From contig CAVYAT010000001.1 of assembly GCA_963766605.1 (NCBI GenBank), positions 434,001 to 498,000 of the forward strand: 64,000 nt of DNA, given 5' to 3'. A program made the position numbers and the translations under genes. The notes below the pieces were generated by a model. That model searched no databases, was not told the origin of the DNA, and saw only the letters and a program-made list of their open reading frames with translations. Below are positions 17,101 through 25,698 of this stretch, piece after piece. Source of the DNA: AC-49 sp963766605 (GTDB lineage: Bacteria > Actinomycetota > Thermoleophilia > Solirubrobacterales > Solirubrobacteraceae). Every line of letters starts with the position of its first letter. Position 1 is the first letter of the stretch.

Positions 17101-18191
17101 CTCGTCGGCGCGTCGGGAGCGGGCGGGGAGCTCGTCTGGCCGGTGCCCTTCTGCGGCTTGAGCGACAGCTTCACGTTGTCGGCAAAGATCGCCGCCTTGA
17201 GCCCGCCGCCGTCGACGTCGAGCTGATGGGTGAAGAACGCCGTCGCGTCACCGAGCGTCAGCTGGCCGTTGTGGACCGGAACGCTCGACGACGAGGGTTG
17301 CGCCCGCCAGGCCGTCGCGCCGAGTGTCGCCGTCGTGAGCGGGCTGACGGCCGGATAGGCGCCGCCGCCGGTGTAGCTCGGCGTCACCGACACGAGCACG
17401 GCGGCCGGCGCTGCGCGCGGGACCGTCACCGCGATGTCGAACACGAGCCCCAGCGCGCGCTGCAGAGCGCGGTGCTCGCCGATGAACGTCAGCGCGCGGT
17501 GGAAGTCGACGGTAGGCAGCGGCGTCGCGGCCAGGGCGTGCGCGCTGGGCGGGTGCGGCTGGTGGTAGGCCCGCAGCGCGGCGAACGCCGCCTCGTCGCT
17601 CGTGGCGCTGAAGTCGTTGGCCCGGTTGGCCTTGCCGCCGACGACCGCGTTGCGCTCGTCCTGGAGGTCTTTGAGCGTCGCGCCGAGCCGCTTGCGGTCC
17701 GCTTCGTCGGCGAGGCCGATCGGATTGAGCAGCGCGATCAGATCCTGGTAGGCCGGGAACCCGCCGGCCGCGTTGTTGGCCCAGTTCGTGTAGTTCGTCT
17801 TGAGCCAGTTGGCGATGAAGTCGGCGGGGAACGAGATCACCGGCAGGTGGGTGAACGGCTCGCCGGCGTCGCGGGGGTTCACGGCGACGTTGGCCGGCGG
17901 GCTGAACAGCGCGGTCCACAGGTCCGAGCGCAGGACGGTCGTGTCGATCGTCACCGGCCCCCCGCCGGTGACCACGGCGTTGTTCGACGCGTTGAAGAAC
18001 TTGGCCTGAAGCGTCAGCGGTGCCGCCGCGACCGTCGCCGGCCAGTCGATCCAGTCGGTGAACTTGTCGAGCGTCGAGCCGGCGCCGACCGACAGCGTCG
18101 GTGCGACATGCACCGAGATCTTCAGCTGCCCGCTCGCGGGATCGACGCCGTTGGGAACGGCCGCCCAGATGATCTGTCCGCTGCCCGCCAT
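14190..18191 (-). CDS. Giant protein of unknown function (1333 residues)
   Basis: This very large protein begins MAGSGQIIWAAVPNGVDPAS with no signal peptide. It is dominated by short strands and turns. Notable pieces are LVRWDGWSLAGPRPG (about residue 475), a following YALRMRIVDITGN segment, a Pro/Gly/Asp-rich stretch (about residues 850-880), and a C-terminal part with YMERPWWSSGVGELLGV. I recall similar RWDGWSL and RIVDITGN patterns in large uncharacterised actinobacterial proteins, but no function is known to me. The ATG at 18191 overlaps the stop of the 1110-residue gene upstream (TGATG), so both are made together. A surface, toxin or structural role is possible but unsupported. Confidence 0.7.
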   Translation of the reverse strand: MAGSGQIIWAAVPNGVDPASGQLKISVHVAPTLSVGAGSTLDKFTDWIDWPATVAAAPLTLQAKFFNASNNAVVTGGGPVTIDTTVLRSDLWTALFSPPANVAVNPRDAGEPFTHLPVISFPADFIANWLKTNYTNWANNAAGGFPAYQDLIALLNPIGLADEADRKRLGATLKDLQDERNAVVGGKANRANDFSATSDEAAFAALRAYHQPHPPSAHALAATPLPTVDFHRALTFIGEHRALQRALGLVFDIAVTVPRAAPAAVLVSVTPSYTGGGAYPAVSPLTTATLGATAWRAQPSSSSVPVHNGQLTLGDATAFFTHQLDVDGGGLKAAIFADNVKLSLKPQKGTGQTSSPPAPDAPTSFAPPTLRSGGLTVTAVNRGLTFVSKLDRSATLMAGLPTAPVLFAEDLVRGYVLDVHDSTGGGWNSTAMRTGSYVSGALPALTAADEAAIDAPPTMPGGSATPTQLNLAENLVRWDGWSLAGPRPGTPIQDDGTAAGGGVAPGPFSQLQTKLGVKPGSLPRLRFGTTYALRMRIVDITGNVIDIGAGANVGDPDKVVSTPAPYRRMEPVASPAVHRFLAAGLDPRPGESLKRLVIRGNFDTESVETSVRGLAPPRSSQLFAEHHGMFDVGTPGSVTLDKTTYTLIAARESALYPDAEIVPTDPVPYLPDPLARGAALTVTDGPLAGHSIVPDFSPAAGHAWPDYRPYRLVLAPGPAALLTADLAQRAVTFALTKGDTAVARLSTGNLTDADLALLGVYGWVADTFGGPGQVPIAKKTAAATGQNWAITPYTELELVYAVRQPLLTPEFVLASNRDPGDTFANLRGEFIPVSRKSTSKVDLLAQWNEPVDDPSIPGDPSGPGAPDTAGVTIDRPVFPITIAADGGPDTDDIQGRQEFFDTKHRVITYSTNATSRFTEYFVETLDVVATPGTTAALDPIGVEPGSVKVAAKVGSATYVEGTHFAVNAAAPASIAFLAAAPGVEVTVTYLPPVSRLCVTPKTVSIDSSARPASIRIREVVPIYQWATPSGKSRGHTKSSVRSPSALRIYMERPWWSSGVGELLGVLTWPKAEPHPGPAEPVDDASSLFVSDWGADPVFDGAKLPALHPTLATFPKSPPEAHATNLSIDERAGVKVNVAGHPVAFDPERKLWYCDVLINIGKAYTPMIRLAVARYQPSSLTGLELGRVVLADIMSLEPGRTVTVTRSAANSKLLTSVSLSGYSYTNAADLAGKAEAPGVAQVTVEFRDTTVADPLLGWKAFGKPIAMKAKTAQSGLTTWTAKNVKLPKNGTARLYVEQFEVLPTDSRGSGALYVPIHPSKPTALRLLHQDIVPL

Positions 18192-21100
18192 CAGTTCGTC
18201 GCGAACGCGTCGCAGTAGTCGTTCCAGTTTTGCGCCGTCACCTGCTGCACGAAGGTCACGGGGGGCGGCGGCACCGGGTCGCCGCCGCTGAGCGCCAGCG
18301 ACATCGACGCCCCGCCGCCGCTCCCGGCGAACGTCTTGGATGCGGTGACCGACGCCGAGAAGCTGAAGAACAGGACGGAGATCGAGACCGACAGGGTCGC
18401 CGTGCCGGTCACGCTCGACGGCGACGACACGTAGGTCAGGCTCATGTCGAACTCGAGCGAGATCGACACGATCCCGAGGATGCTGAGCTGGCCGCCGAGC
18501 TTGACGAAGCCGCTCAGGACGCAGGTCAGGTTGCCGGTGCCGTCGTCGCCGTAGGAGAAGTAGATCCCGGCGGTCAGGTGGACGCTGCCCGACGCGACCC
18601 CGAGGTCGATCGAGCACATCGCGCCGAACTCGAGCGACGCCTCGATCTTCTCGACGCCGTCGGTGCCGATCGCCAGCCCGAAGAAGCCGGCGCCGCCGAA
18701 GATCGCGACCGACAGCCCGAACGGGTTGTCGCGCGTGGCGAAGGAAAAGCGAAAGCGCGCCGGCGAGCCGTCGAACGGCAGGTTGAAGCCGAGGTCGATC
18801 GAGATGTTGGTGAGCGCCAGGATGCCGACCGAGATGTCGGGGATCGGCACCGCGAGATCGGCGCTGATGCCGGTCGGCTGGACCTCGATCTTCGGGCCGC
18901 CGTCGCCGCTGAAGTCGATGATGTCCTCGAGCTTCTCGACGAACTCCAGGACGCCGAGGAACTCGACATCGATCAGGTCGACCTTGACGTGGCTCTTCTG
19001 GCCCTTGACGGCCGAGAACGTCAGCTCGTTGAGGTGGATCGCGATGAACGAGAGCGCCGAGTCCGGCTTCTGCATCAGGAAGACGTCGAAGCCCTTGAGG
19101 GCACCGTTGACCGAGAACGTCGTGTTGGCGGGGTTGGCGACGTCGGTCGTGATCTCGCCATCGATCGTGAACGAGCCGTCGCCGTGCATGACGATGACCG
19201 GGTTGTCCTTGACCGCCGGCACCCAGTGCAGCTTCGTCGTCTGCGACGTGCCCTGCGTGCTGTAGGTGATCTTCAGCGCGTTGTCGCCGGGGGCGGAGTC
19301 GCCGCCCGGGAACAACACATCCGCGAGCAGGTCGAACAGCTTGACGCCGCCGAGGATCTTCGCGTCGACCTCCTTGAAGATGTCCGAGGCGGTGAACTGC
19401 CCCTTGGCGATGTTGTCGGGCGTGGTGCCGGCGATCGGGCCGAGGCTGCGCGACAGGCCGCTGACGGCGAAGTTCGGCGTGATCACACCGCCCGCGCTGC
19501 CGCCGCCGAAGTTGACGGTCGGCGCACTTGCGGCGTCCACGTGCATGAAGACGCGACCGAGGTTCGCGGCCGGGTCCGTCGCCGGGTCGAGGCCGTGATC
19601 GAGGTACGGCTGGTAGTAGGAGACGAGTGGCATCTTGTCCAGCGGGGCGCCGCCCGATGCCTGCTCGGCGGCGGCCAGGCGGACCGCGGCCTGCTGGAGG
19701 TTGGGGTAGGTGCGCGGCTCGTCGAGGTCGGTGAACGTGGCGTTGGTGGCGCCGTCCTGCGTTCCGGGGGCGGCGCCGAACGTCATCGTCTTGACGCCGA
19801 GATCGGTGTCACCGAGCTTGTGGTACGGAGCGAACGCGACGGTACGGCCCTCGAACTGGCCGATGTTGGTGCCGTCGGCCAGCCCTGCGTACTTGGTCCG
19901 GATCGCGGCCGCGAGCTCGCTGTCGAACTCGTCCGGCTGCTCCACGAACACTGCCGGCGCCGTGAACGGGACCTGACGCCCGGCCCAGTCGGTGCCGATC
20001 ATGTGGAACTCGAACAGCGAGTTGTCGACGTTGTGGGGGACGAACGCGTTGGTGTGTTTGCTTTTCGGCCCGACCGCCCCGGGGACGAGCAGCGTCGGGG
20101 CCGCGAGATCGGGCGTGCGCAGCGTCGTCATGTGCAGGCTGACGAACGGGAAGTCGCGGCTGCCGTTGGGACCGACGCCGAACGCACCCGCCCGATAGCT
20201 GCGGTCGGGCTGGCGCACGACGATGTAGTTGTGCTGGAGCCATGCCGCGACGATCTCGCTGCCGACCTTGACGAAATGGCGCTCGGTGACGATGACCCTG
20301 ACCGCCGCGTGCCCGAACGGGAACAGGTGGCCCTTCAGGACGATCTTCACGTACTGGTCGCGCCCCAGCGTCGCGTCGTGCTTCCACTCGGCGAGGCTGA
20401 ACGGTCCGGAGAGATCCCACACGCCGATCGAGTCCAGGAAACCGCCGCGGCTCGACAACCACAGCCGGCTCGCGGCGATGTCCGCGCGCCCGTGGACCGA
20501 GAAGTCGCTGCTGGCGCGCACGATCTGGTAGCGATGGTCGACGTTCATCGCCGCCAGAAACGGTCCCTGGGCGACTGCCGCCCCGTAATCCTTGGGCCGG
20601 TGCGAGCGGTCGTCGAGCGTCGGCTTGCCGTTGTGGGTGTCGTAGTTCCAGACGGCGCGGATCGGCGCGCCGTCGGCGGCCAGCGGGTCGGGGCTCGTGG
20701 CCAGGCGGGTGCGCCACAGCTCGGTCCAGCCGTTCAGCGTTCGCAGTCCGGTCTCGTGGCTCCAGCGCCCGCCGGTCAGCGGACTCAGGGCGAGGCGCCA
20801 CGGCAGCTCGATCGCCGTCTCGGTCGAGCTCGGCTTGCGCAGCTTGGGAACCGACGGGCGCGGCTTCGGGGCCGGCTTCTTCTTCGTCGGGCCCGGCGAT
20901 GTCGCCTTCGCGGCGTGCGCCGACGCCGATACGGCGACCGCCCGCGTCGGCCCCTTCGCGGCGGCCGGCACGAGGCTCGGCTCGAACGCGGCCCAGTCGA
21001 GCAGCCCGTCGAGCGTGAGCGGGATCGTGTGGGTCTTCGACGGGATCTTGAAGGCGAGGCGCGTCGGGTAGGCCAGGCGCGCCTGCGAACCTCCGGGCCC

Positions 21101-21523
21101 CTTGGCCGCGCCGGTGAACGCCTCCTCCGCGAGGCTCTGGGGCAGATGCTCGAAGACGAGGAACGCATCGCGGCCGGCGACGTGGCGGACGAGGTTCTGG
21201 GTGACGGGGCCGGCCTTGCGCGGCTTGGACTTCCCGCTCGCGGCGGCCTGGCGCACGAGGTTGTAACCGTCGACGCGCATGAACAGGAAGTCCTCGCGGC
21301 GACGGATCAGGGTCGTGAACGTCGGCTTGCTGTTGAGCGCGAACGCCGCGACCTGCTGAGCGGCGCTGACGACCGACGGGACGACGACCTGGGCGGTGGC
21401 GCTCTTCTTGGCCGCCTCGGCGGCGGCCGTGCCGGAAACTCCCGCCGCGCCAATCAGGAACCCACGACGACTGAGCGACCCGAGCGGGTGATCCCGGCGA
21501 TCGCGGCCGTCACTGGCGCCCAT
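18191..21523 (-). CDS. Giant Tat-exported protein of unknown function (1110 residues)
   Basis: The N-terminus carries a twin-arginine signal (LSRRGFLIGAAGVSG) followed by Ala-rich sequence, so a folded protein is probably exported. The middle contains IELPWRLALSP and ELWRTRL (about residues 245-270). The last 350 residues are long amphipathic strands (FSFATRDNPFGLSVAIFGG, SGSVHLTAGIYFSYGDDG, TATLSVSISVLFFSFS), resembling a continuous beta-solenoid or barrel-like sheet. GAGGGAA stands just before ATG 21523. The first gene of a two-gene operon with the 1333-residue protein. No family with known function is recognised. It is divergent from exonuclease III. Confidence 0.72.
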   Translation of the reverse strand: MGASDGRDRRDHPLGSLSRRGFLIGAAGVSGTAAAEAAKKSATAQVVVPSVVSAAQQVAAFALNSKPTFTTLIRRREDFLFMRVDGYNLVRQAAASGKSKPRKAGPVTQNLVRHVAGRDAFLVFEHLPQSLAEEAFTGAAKGPGGSQARLAYPTRLAFKIPSKTHTIPLTLDGLLDWAAFEPSLVPAAAKGPTRAVAVSASAHAAKATSPGPTKKKPAPKPRPSVPKLRKPSSTETAIELPWRLALSPLTGGRWSHETGLRTLNGWTELWRTRLATSPDPLAADGAPIRAVWNYDTHNGKPTLDDRSHRPKDYGAAVAQGPFLAAMNVDHRYQIVRASSDFSVHGRADIAASRLWLSSRGGFLDSIGVWDLSGPFSLAEWKHDATLGRDQYVKIVLKGHLFPFGHAAVRVIVTERHFVKVGSEIVAAWLQHNYIVVRQPDRSYRAGAFGVGPNGSRDFPFVSLHMTTLRTPDLAAPTLLVPGAVGPKSKHTNAFVPHNVDNSLFEFHMIGTDWAGRQVPFTAPAVFVEQPDEFDSELAAAIRTKYAGLADGTNIGQFEGRTVAFAPYHKLGDTDLGVKTMTFGAAPGTQDGATNATFTDLDEPRTYPNLQQAAVRLAAAEQASGGAPLDKMPLVSYYQPYLDHGLDPATDPAANLGRVFMHVDAASAPTVNFGGGSAGGVITPNFAVSGLSRSLGPIAGTTPDNIAKGQFTASDIFKEVDAKILGGVKLFDLLADVLFPGGDSAPGDNALKITYSTQGTSQTTKLHWVPAVKDNPVIVMHGDGSFTIDGEITTDVANPANTTFSVNGALKGFDVFLMQKPDSALSFIAIHLNELTFSAVKGQKSHVKVDLIDVEFLGVLEFVEKLEDIIDFSGDGGPKIEVQPTGISADLAVPIPDISVGILALTNISIDLGFNLPFDGSPARFRFSFATRDNPFGLSVAIFGGAGFFGLAIGTDGVEKIEASLEFGAMCSIDLGVASGSVHLTAGIYFSYGDDGTGNLTCVLSGFVKLGGQLSILGIVSISLEFDMSLTYVSSPSSVTGTATLSVSISVLFFSFSASVTASKTFAGSGGGASMSLALSGGDPVPPPPVTFVQQVTAQNWNDYCDAFATN

Positions 21524-21616
21524 TCGTTCCCTCAGTTCCTGTCTAGTTGGCGCGGGCAACGTACTGGTCAGCCGTCGGACACTGCAAGTGCAATGTGTTA
21601 GGACTGTGGAGATTTG

Positions 21617-22390
21617 ATGCTGTTTGCGACCTGGAACGTCAATTCGCTCGGCGCCCGCCTGCCTCGGGTGCTCGAGTTCCTCGACCAGCACGCGCCCGAC
21701 GTCGTCTGCCTCCAGGAGACCAAGACCGAGGAGGCCGCGTTTCCGGCGTCGGAGCTCGCGGACGCCGGCTACGACGCCGTCCATCACTCGCGCGGGCGCT
21801 GGGCGGGCGTCGCGATCCTCGCCCGCCACGGGATCGGACTGACCGACGCGGTGGCCGGCCTACCGGGCGAGGCGGCAGCCGACGAGGCGCGCTGGATCGA
21901 GGCGACGGTCGGCGACCTGCGCGTGGCCAGCGCCTACGTGACGAACGGCCGCGCCGTGGGCACGGAGTTCTTCGACCAGAAGCTGACCTTCCTCGACGCG
22001 ATGGCGGCCCGTGCCGCGCAGCTGCGCGACGGCCCGCTGGCGGTGGCCGGCGACTTCAACGTCACGCGCGACGACCGCGATGTCTACGACCCGGCGGCGT
22101 TCGCCGGCGAGACCCACGTCACGCCCGACGAGCGCCGGCGCCTCGAGCGGATCCTCGCCGACGGCGCGCTCGTCGACGCCTACCGCGCCGTCCATCCCAA
22201 CGACGTCCAGTTCACGTGGTGGGACTACCGCGCCGGCCATTTCCACAAGGGCCTCGGGCTGCGGATCGACTACATCCTCGTATCCGAGTCGCTGGCCGGC
22301 CAGCTGACGGACTGCGGGATCGCCCGCGACTACCGCAAAGGCACCAAGCCCTCCGACCACGCACCGCTGCTGGCTCAGCTCGGCGGCTGA
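21617..22390 (+). CDS. xthA: Exodeoxyribonuclease III
   Basis: 257 residues of the EEP nuclease family, which repairs abasic sites and removes 3' blocks in DNA. Visible motifs: LFATWNVNSLGARLP (Asn metal ligand), VCLQETKTEE (catalytic Glu), GDFNVTRDDRDVY (Asp/Asn pair), a YRAVHP...FTWWDYRAG segment, LRIDYILVS, and the terminal KPSDHAPLLA with the catalytic His. Length is normal. GGAG lies 5 bases before ATG 21617; a TTG one codon upstream is the alternative. Its end overlaps the convergent SDR gene by 16 bases. Confidence 0.94.
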   Translation: MLFATWNVNSLGARLPRVLEFLDQHAPDVVCLQETKTEEAAFPASELADAGYDAVHHSRGRWAGVAILARHGIGLTDAVAGLPGEAAADEARWIEATVGDLRVASAYVTNGRAVGTEFFDQKLTFLDAMAARAAQLRDGPLAVAGDFNVTRDDRDVYDPAAFAGETHVTPDERRRLERILADGALVDAYRAVHPNDVQFTWWDYRAGHFHKGLGLRIDYILVSESLAGQLTDCGIARDYRKGTKPSDHAPLLAQLGG

Positions 22391-23229
22391 TCGACCGGGT
22401 CGCCGGCGCGCGCCATCAGGCGCTCGATGATGTCGTAGTAGCGCACCGGGGCGATCCGGACGATCCAGTCCATGACGACGGCGTCGGCGCCGATGCGGAT
22501 GCGCGGGTTGCCGCTCTCGATGCCGGCGTGGACGATCTCGGCGGCGCGCTCGGGCGTCGTGCGCGCGAACTCGGCGAACTGCCGCACAGCCTCGCTGTGG
22601 TCGGCGGCGCCGTCCTGGTAGGACGGGTGGAAGCGGGCGTTGCTGACGATGTTCGTCTTGATCCCGCCGGGATGGATCACGGCGACCCGCACGCCGCTGC
22701 CGCGCAGCTCCTGGCGCAGCGACTCGGTGAACCCGCGGACCGCGTGCTTGGAGGCGCAATACGCCGTCTGGTGCGGGAAGCCGAACAGCCCGAAGACGCT
22801 CGACACGTTGGCCAGCGTCCCCGAGTCCTGGCGCAGCAGTACGGGCAGGAACGCGTGGCTGCCGTTGACGACGCCGCCGTAGTTGACCCCGGTGACCCAC
22901 TCGTCGTCCTCGAGCGCCGCCTGCGCGAACGACTGCATGACCGTGACGCCCGCGTTGTTGACGACGACACCGAGCGGTGTCGGTGCCCACTCGGTGACCT
23001 GGGCGGCGAACGCGAGCATCGCCTGGCGATCGGAGACGTCGACGGTGCGGGCGAGCGCGCTGTCGCCGATCTGCGATCGCGTCTCCTCGAGCCCGTCGGC
23101 GTCCTTGTCGGCGATCGCGACCGGGCAGCCGTGGGCCGCGAAGCGCAGCGCCAGCGCGCGGCCGATGCCAGAGCCGGCGCCGGTGACGACGGCCGTCCGG
23201 CCGGCGAGGGGATAGCGACGGCGGGCCAT
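22375..23229 (-). CDS. Short-chain dehydrogenase/reductase
   Basis: 284 residues with the classical SDR layout: cofactor motif VTGAGSGIGRALALRF near residue 15, VVNNAG near residue 90, and the catalytic Tyr-Lys pair in AYCASKHAV. The basic residues before the glycine motif (RRYPLAGRT) do not settle NADH versus NADPH. A long C-terminal part (MDWIVRIAPVRYYD) is typical of SDRs acting on hydrophobic substrates. The start is supported by TAGATT at 23236-23241 (minus strand), 6 bases before ATG 23229. Substrate unknown. Confidence 0.92.
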   Translation of the reverse strand: MARRRYPLAGRTAVVTGAGSGIGRALALRFAAHGCPVAIADKDADGLEETRSQIGDSALARTVDVSDRQAMLAFAAQVTEWAPTPLGVVVNNAGVTVMQSFAQAALEDDEWVTGVNYGGVVNGSHAFLPVLLRQDSGTLANVSSVFGLFGFPHQTAYCASKHAVRGFTESLRQELRGSGVRVAVIHPGGIKTNIVSNARFHPSYQDGAADHSEAVRQFAEFARTTPERAAEIVHAGIESGNPRIRIGADAVVMDWIVRIAPVRYYDIIERLMARAGDPVDQPPS

Positions 23230-23235
23230 GGCGAC

Positions 23236-23241
23236 AATCTA
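23236..23241 (-). promoter_or_regulatory. Leaderless-type -10 of the SDR gene
   Basis: TAGATT on the minus strand, 6-base spacer GTCGCC, then ATG 23229. Confidence 0.6.
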
Positions 23242-23320
23242 CGCGAGTGCGTCAGATGTCACGCCCCGGACGTGCGCAAACGAGGCGACGGGAGCCCGGC
23301 GCCCTGGTGGAGTGGCGCCC

Positions 23321-24580
23321 ATGCCCACCCTCCGTCTCGCCCGCCTCGCCACCACCGCCGTCTGCGCCCTCGCGCTCGCGCCCGCCGCCGCCGACGCCGC
23401 GCCGGTCACGGTCGGGATGACGACGTTCGTGTCGAACCCGGCGCCGCCGATCGCGACCGGGCAGAACATCCCCGTCTTCCAGGGTGCCGCCGCCGGCAAC
23501 TACGTGCTGAAGGCCCCGGTCGGCGGGACGATCACGTCGTGGAGCTTCCTCAGTGGCGGCGTCGCGCCGGGCAAGACGTTCGCGCTGCGCGTCCTGCGGC
23601 CGGTCGGCGCCACGACGTTCACCGCGGTCGCCACGTCGGGCCCGGCGGCGGTCACGAGCCCCGAGGGCGCCGACATCACCCAGGGACCGTTCCTGACGTC
23701 GCTGCCGATCGCGGCTGGGGACCGGATCGCGCTGCAGCCGGTCAATGACGCCCAGCTGCCCAACGAGATCGGCGCCAACGGCGCCGACGGCATCCGCTAC
23801 TTCGCCACCGCGTACGCCGACGCGACGACCGCGCCACTCGCGCCCGACGCCGCGATGAACAACGGCCAGATCGTCCCCGTGCAGGCGACGATCCAGCCCG
23901 CCCCGCCGCCTGGCCAGCCCGCACCGCCGGCCGTGCCGGTCGCGCCCCAGAGCCAGGCCCCGCCGCTGATCACCGGCACGCCGGCGGCCGGCCAGACGCT
24001 GACCTGCGACCCCGGTGGCTGGGGCGGCACGACGCCGATCGCGTTCACGCAGACGTGGACGCAGACGACCATCCAGCGCCGCGCTCGCCCCCATTTCAAG
24101 GTCACGACGTTCAAGGTGACCAAGGAGATCGGCAACGGCCCGGAACTGACCGTGCCCGACCTCGCGCCCGACACGAGCACGATCGGCTGCTCCGTGACCG
24201 CCACCAACGCCGCCGGCCCCGCGACAGCGCAGGCCGCCGCCGTGACGATCGTCGCGACGACACCGGAGATCGCCCACCGCTTCACCGGCCGCAGGTTCGT
24301 CGCCCTGACCCCGCAGATCACGATTCCGCCACAGACCGGCGCCACCGCGACCTGCTCGCCCGGCACGTGGCAGCGCTTCCCGACCCGCTACGCGATCGTC
24401 TGGTTCGCCGGTCACAACGTGAAGGGCCACCCGACCGCCGGCAAGCGCCTCGTCTCCCGCCGCGCGACATACCGGTTGCGCGCGATCGACGCCAAGCGCT
24501 GGCTGGCCTGCCGCGTCGTGGCCTACAACGCGGCCGGCCACGGGATCGCCTTCAGCGCGTCGGTCCACGGACACGCATAA
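23321..24580 (+). CDS. Exported protein with Ig-like repeats, function unknown
   Basis: 419 residues. Signal peptide MPTLRLARLATTAVCALALAPAAADA. Residues about 25-190 form one strand-rich domain; a Pro-rich linker (PAPPPGQPAPPAVPVAP) separates it from two repeats that read PPLITGTPAAGQTLTCDPGGWGG and, less well kept, ATATCSPGTWQRFP. This repeat type, an Ig-like unit with two cysteines and a conserved GxW, is common in exported proteins of the Thermoleophilia. GGTGGAG precedes ATG 23321. It is probably an extracellular or surface-attached protein; its ligand is unknown. Confidence 0.75.
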   Translation: MPTLRLARLATTAVCALALAPAAADAAPVTVGMTTFVSNPAPPIATGQNIPVFQGAAAGNYVLKAPVGGTITSWSFLSGGVAPGKTFALRVLRPVGATTFTAVATSGPAAVTSPEGADITQGPFLTSLPIAAGDRIALQPVNDAQLPNEIGANGADGIRYFATAYADATTAPLAPDAAMNNGQIVPVQATIQPAPPPGQPAPPAVPVAPQSQAPPLITGTPAAGQTLTCDPGGWGGTTPIAFTQTWTQTTIQRRARPHFKVTTFKVTKEIGNGPELTVPDLAPDTSTIGCSVTATNAAGPATAQAAAVTIVATTPEIAHRFTGRRFVALTPQITIPPQTGATATCSPGTWQRFPTRYAIVWFAGHNVKGHPTAGKRLVSRRATYRLRAIDAKRWLACRVVAYNAAGHGIAFSASVHGHA

Positions 24581-24615
24581 CCCCGAGAACCGGCGCGCCC
24601 GCGAAAGGTGTCACC

Positions 24616-24621
24616 TAGACT
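24616..24621 (+). promoter_or_regulatory. Leaderless-type -10 of the copper operon
   Basis: TAGACT ends 5 bases before ATG 24627, the first gene of the multicopper oxidase / beta-helix / cupredoxin operon. Confidence 0.5.
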
Positions 24622-24626
24622 CCTTA

Positions 24627-25688
24627 ATGCCGTCCAGCCGTTCTCTGGACCGGCGTGCGTTTCTTGGTTCCTCCGGCGGTGCGATGTTCTGCGCCCTCGG
24701 CGGTGCGCGCCTCCTCGGCTCGCACAAGGACGTCCGCCGGGCAGACGCCCACGCCGCGAAGATGAAGATGCCGTCCCGGGTCGCCCATCCCGACCCGGTC
24801 GACCGCTACACGTTCGTCACGCCCCAGCCGCAGCCCGGCGGCCAGGTGCGCGAGTACTGGATCCAGGCCAAGACCGTCAAGTGGAACATCGCGCCGACCG
24901 GCCGCGACGACTGGATGGGGATGAAGATCCCCTCGCCGCACACGTTCCGCGCGTTCGCCTACCAGCGGTTCACGCCCGGCTTCGCCGACCCGATCGGTCC
25001 GCCGTCGATCCCCGGCCCGACGCTCGAAGCCAACGTCGGCGACGTGATCGTCGCCCACGTGCGCAACAGCGACGAGAAGCTCGGCCAGGCGATCACGATG
25101 CACCCGCACGGAGTCCGCTACAACCCCGACTACGACGGCGCCTACCTCGGCGACTACACGCGGGTCGGCGGGTTCATCGCCCCCGGCGAGGAGTTCAAGT
25201 ACACGTGGGAGGCGGTCCCCGAGTCGGTCGGCGTGTGGCCCTACCACGACCACGGGCCCAACCACCTGATCAACACCGCCCGCGGGCTGTACGGCGCGAT
25301 CATCATCCGTGAGCCGGGGGCCAAGATCCCCGACGTCGAGACGGTGCTGTTCCTCGGCAGCCTCCCGCCGAACATCACCGGCCTCGATCAGAACTTCATG
25401 ACCGTCAACGGGCGCACCGCCGCCGGCAACACGCCGACCGTGCGCGCCAAGGTCGGCCAGGACGTCGCGTTCCACGTGTTCGGCGGCGACCAGGCGTTCC
25501 ACACCTTCCACGTCCACGGCCACCGCTGGAAGGACCCTTCCGGCGCGTTCGTGGACAACCCCAACCTCGGCCCCCTGAACTCGGTCACCGCCCGGTGGAC
25601 CGAGGACAACCCGGGCCGCTGGCTCTACCACTGCCACGTCGGCCCCCACCAGATGGGGATGTCGGGGTGGTATTTCGTCGATGAATGA
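24627..25688 (+). CDS. Tat-exported multicopper oxidase
   Basis: 353 residues, short for the family and consistent with a two-domain oxidase. The Tat signal is LDRRAFLGSSGG. All four copper-binding motifs are present: MHPHG (about residue 157), WPYHDHG (about 208), FHTFHVHGH (about 293), and YHCHVGPHQMGM near the C-terminus. The last supplies His-Cys-His-Met for a type 1 site. It would oxidise small substrates or metal ions at the cell surface while reducing oxygen. It is the first gene of a three-gene operon (10-base gap to the beta-helix gene). A manganese, iron or cuprous-ion oxidase, or a nitrite-reductase-like enzyme, are alternatives. Confidence 0.88.
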   Translation: MPSSRSLDRRAFLGSSGGAMFCALGGARLLGSHKDVRRADAHAAKMKMPSRVAHPDPVDRYTFVTPQPQPGGQVREYWIQAKTVKWNIAPTGRDDWMGMKIPSPHTFRAFAYQRFTPGFADPIGPPSIPGPTLEANVGDVIVAHVRNSDEKLGQAITMHPHGVRYNPDYDGAYLGDYTRVGGFIAPGEEFKYTWEAVPESVGVWPYHDHGPNHLINTARGLYGAIIIREPGAKIPDVETVLFLGSLPPNITGLDQNFMTVNGRTAAGNTPTVRAKVGQDVAFHVFGGDQAFHTFHVHGHRWKDPSGAFVDNPNLGPLNSVTARWTEDNPGRWLYHCHVGPHQMGMSGWYFVDE

Positions 25689-25698
25689 AAGGCACTCA

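Noticed and set aside
14211..18218. A 1335-codon open frame on the plus strand opposite the 1333-residue protein gene
   Set aside because: It is Arg/Gly/Ala-rich with no domain, signal or ribosome site, and is explained by high GC opposite a long real gene.
18230..21601. A 1123-codon open frame on the plus strand opposite the Tat-exported giant protein
   Set aside because: Same low-complexity Arg/Asp-rich composition; the minus-strand frame has a Tat signal, a ribosome site and ordered strand patterns.
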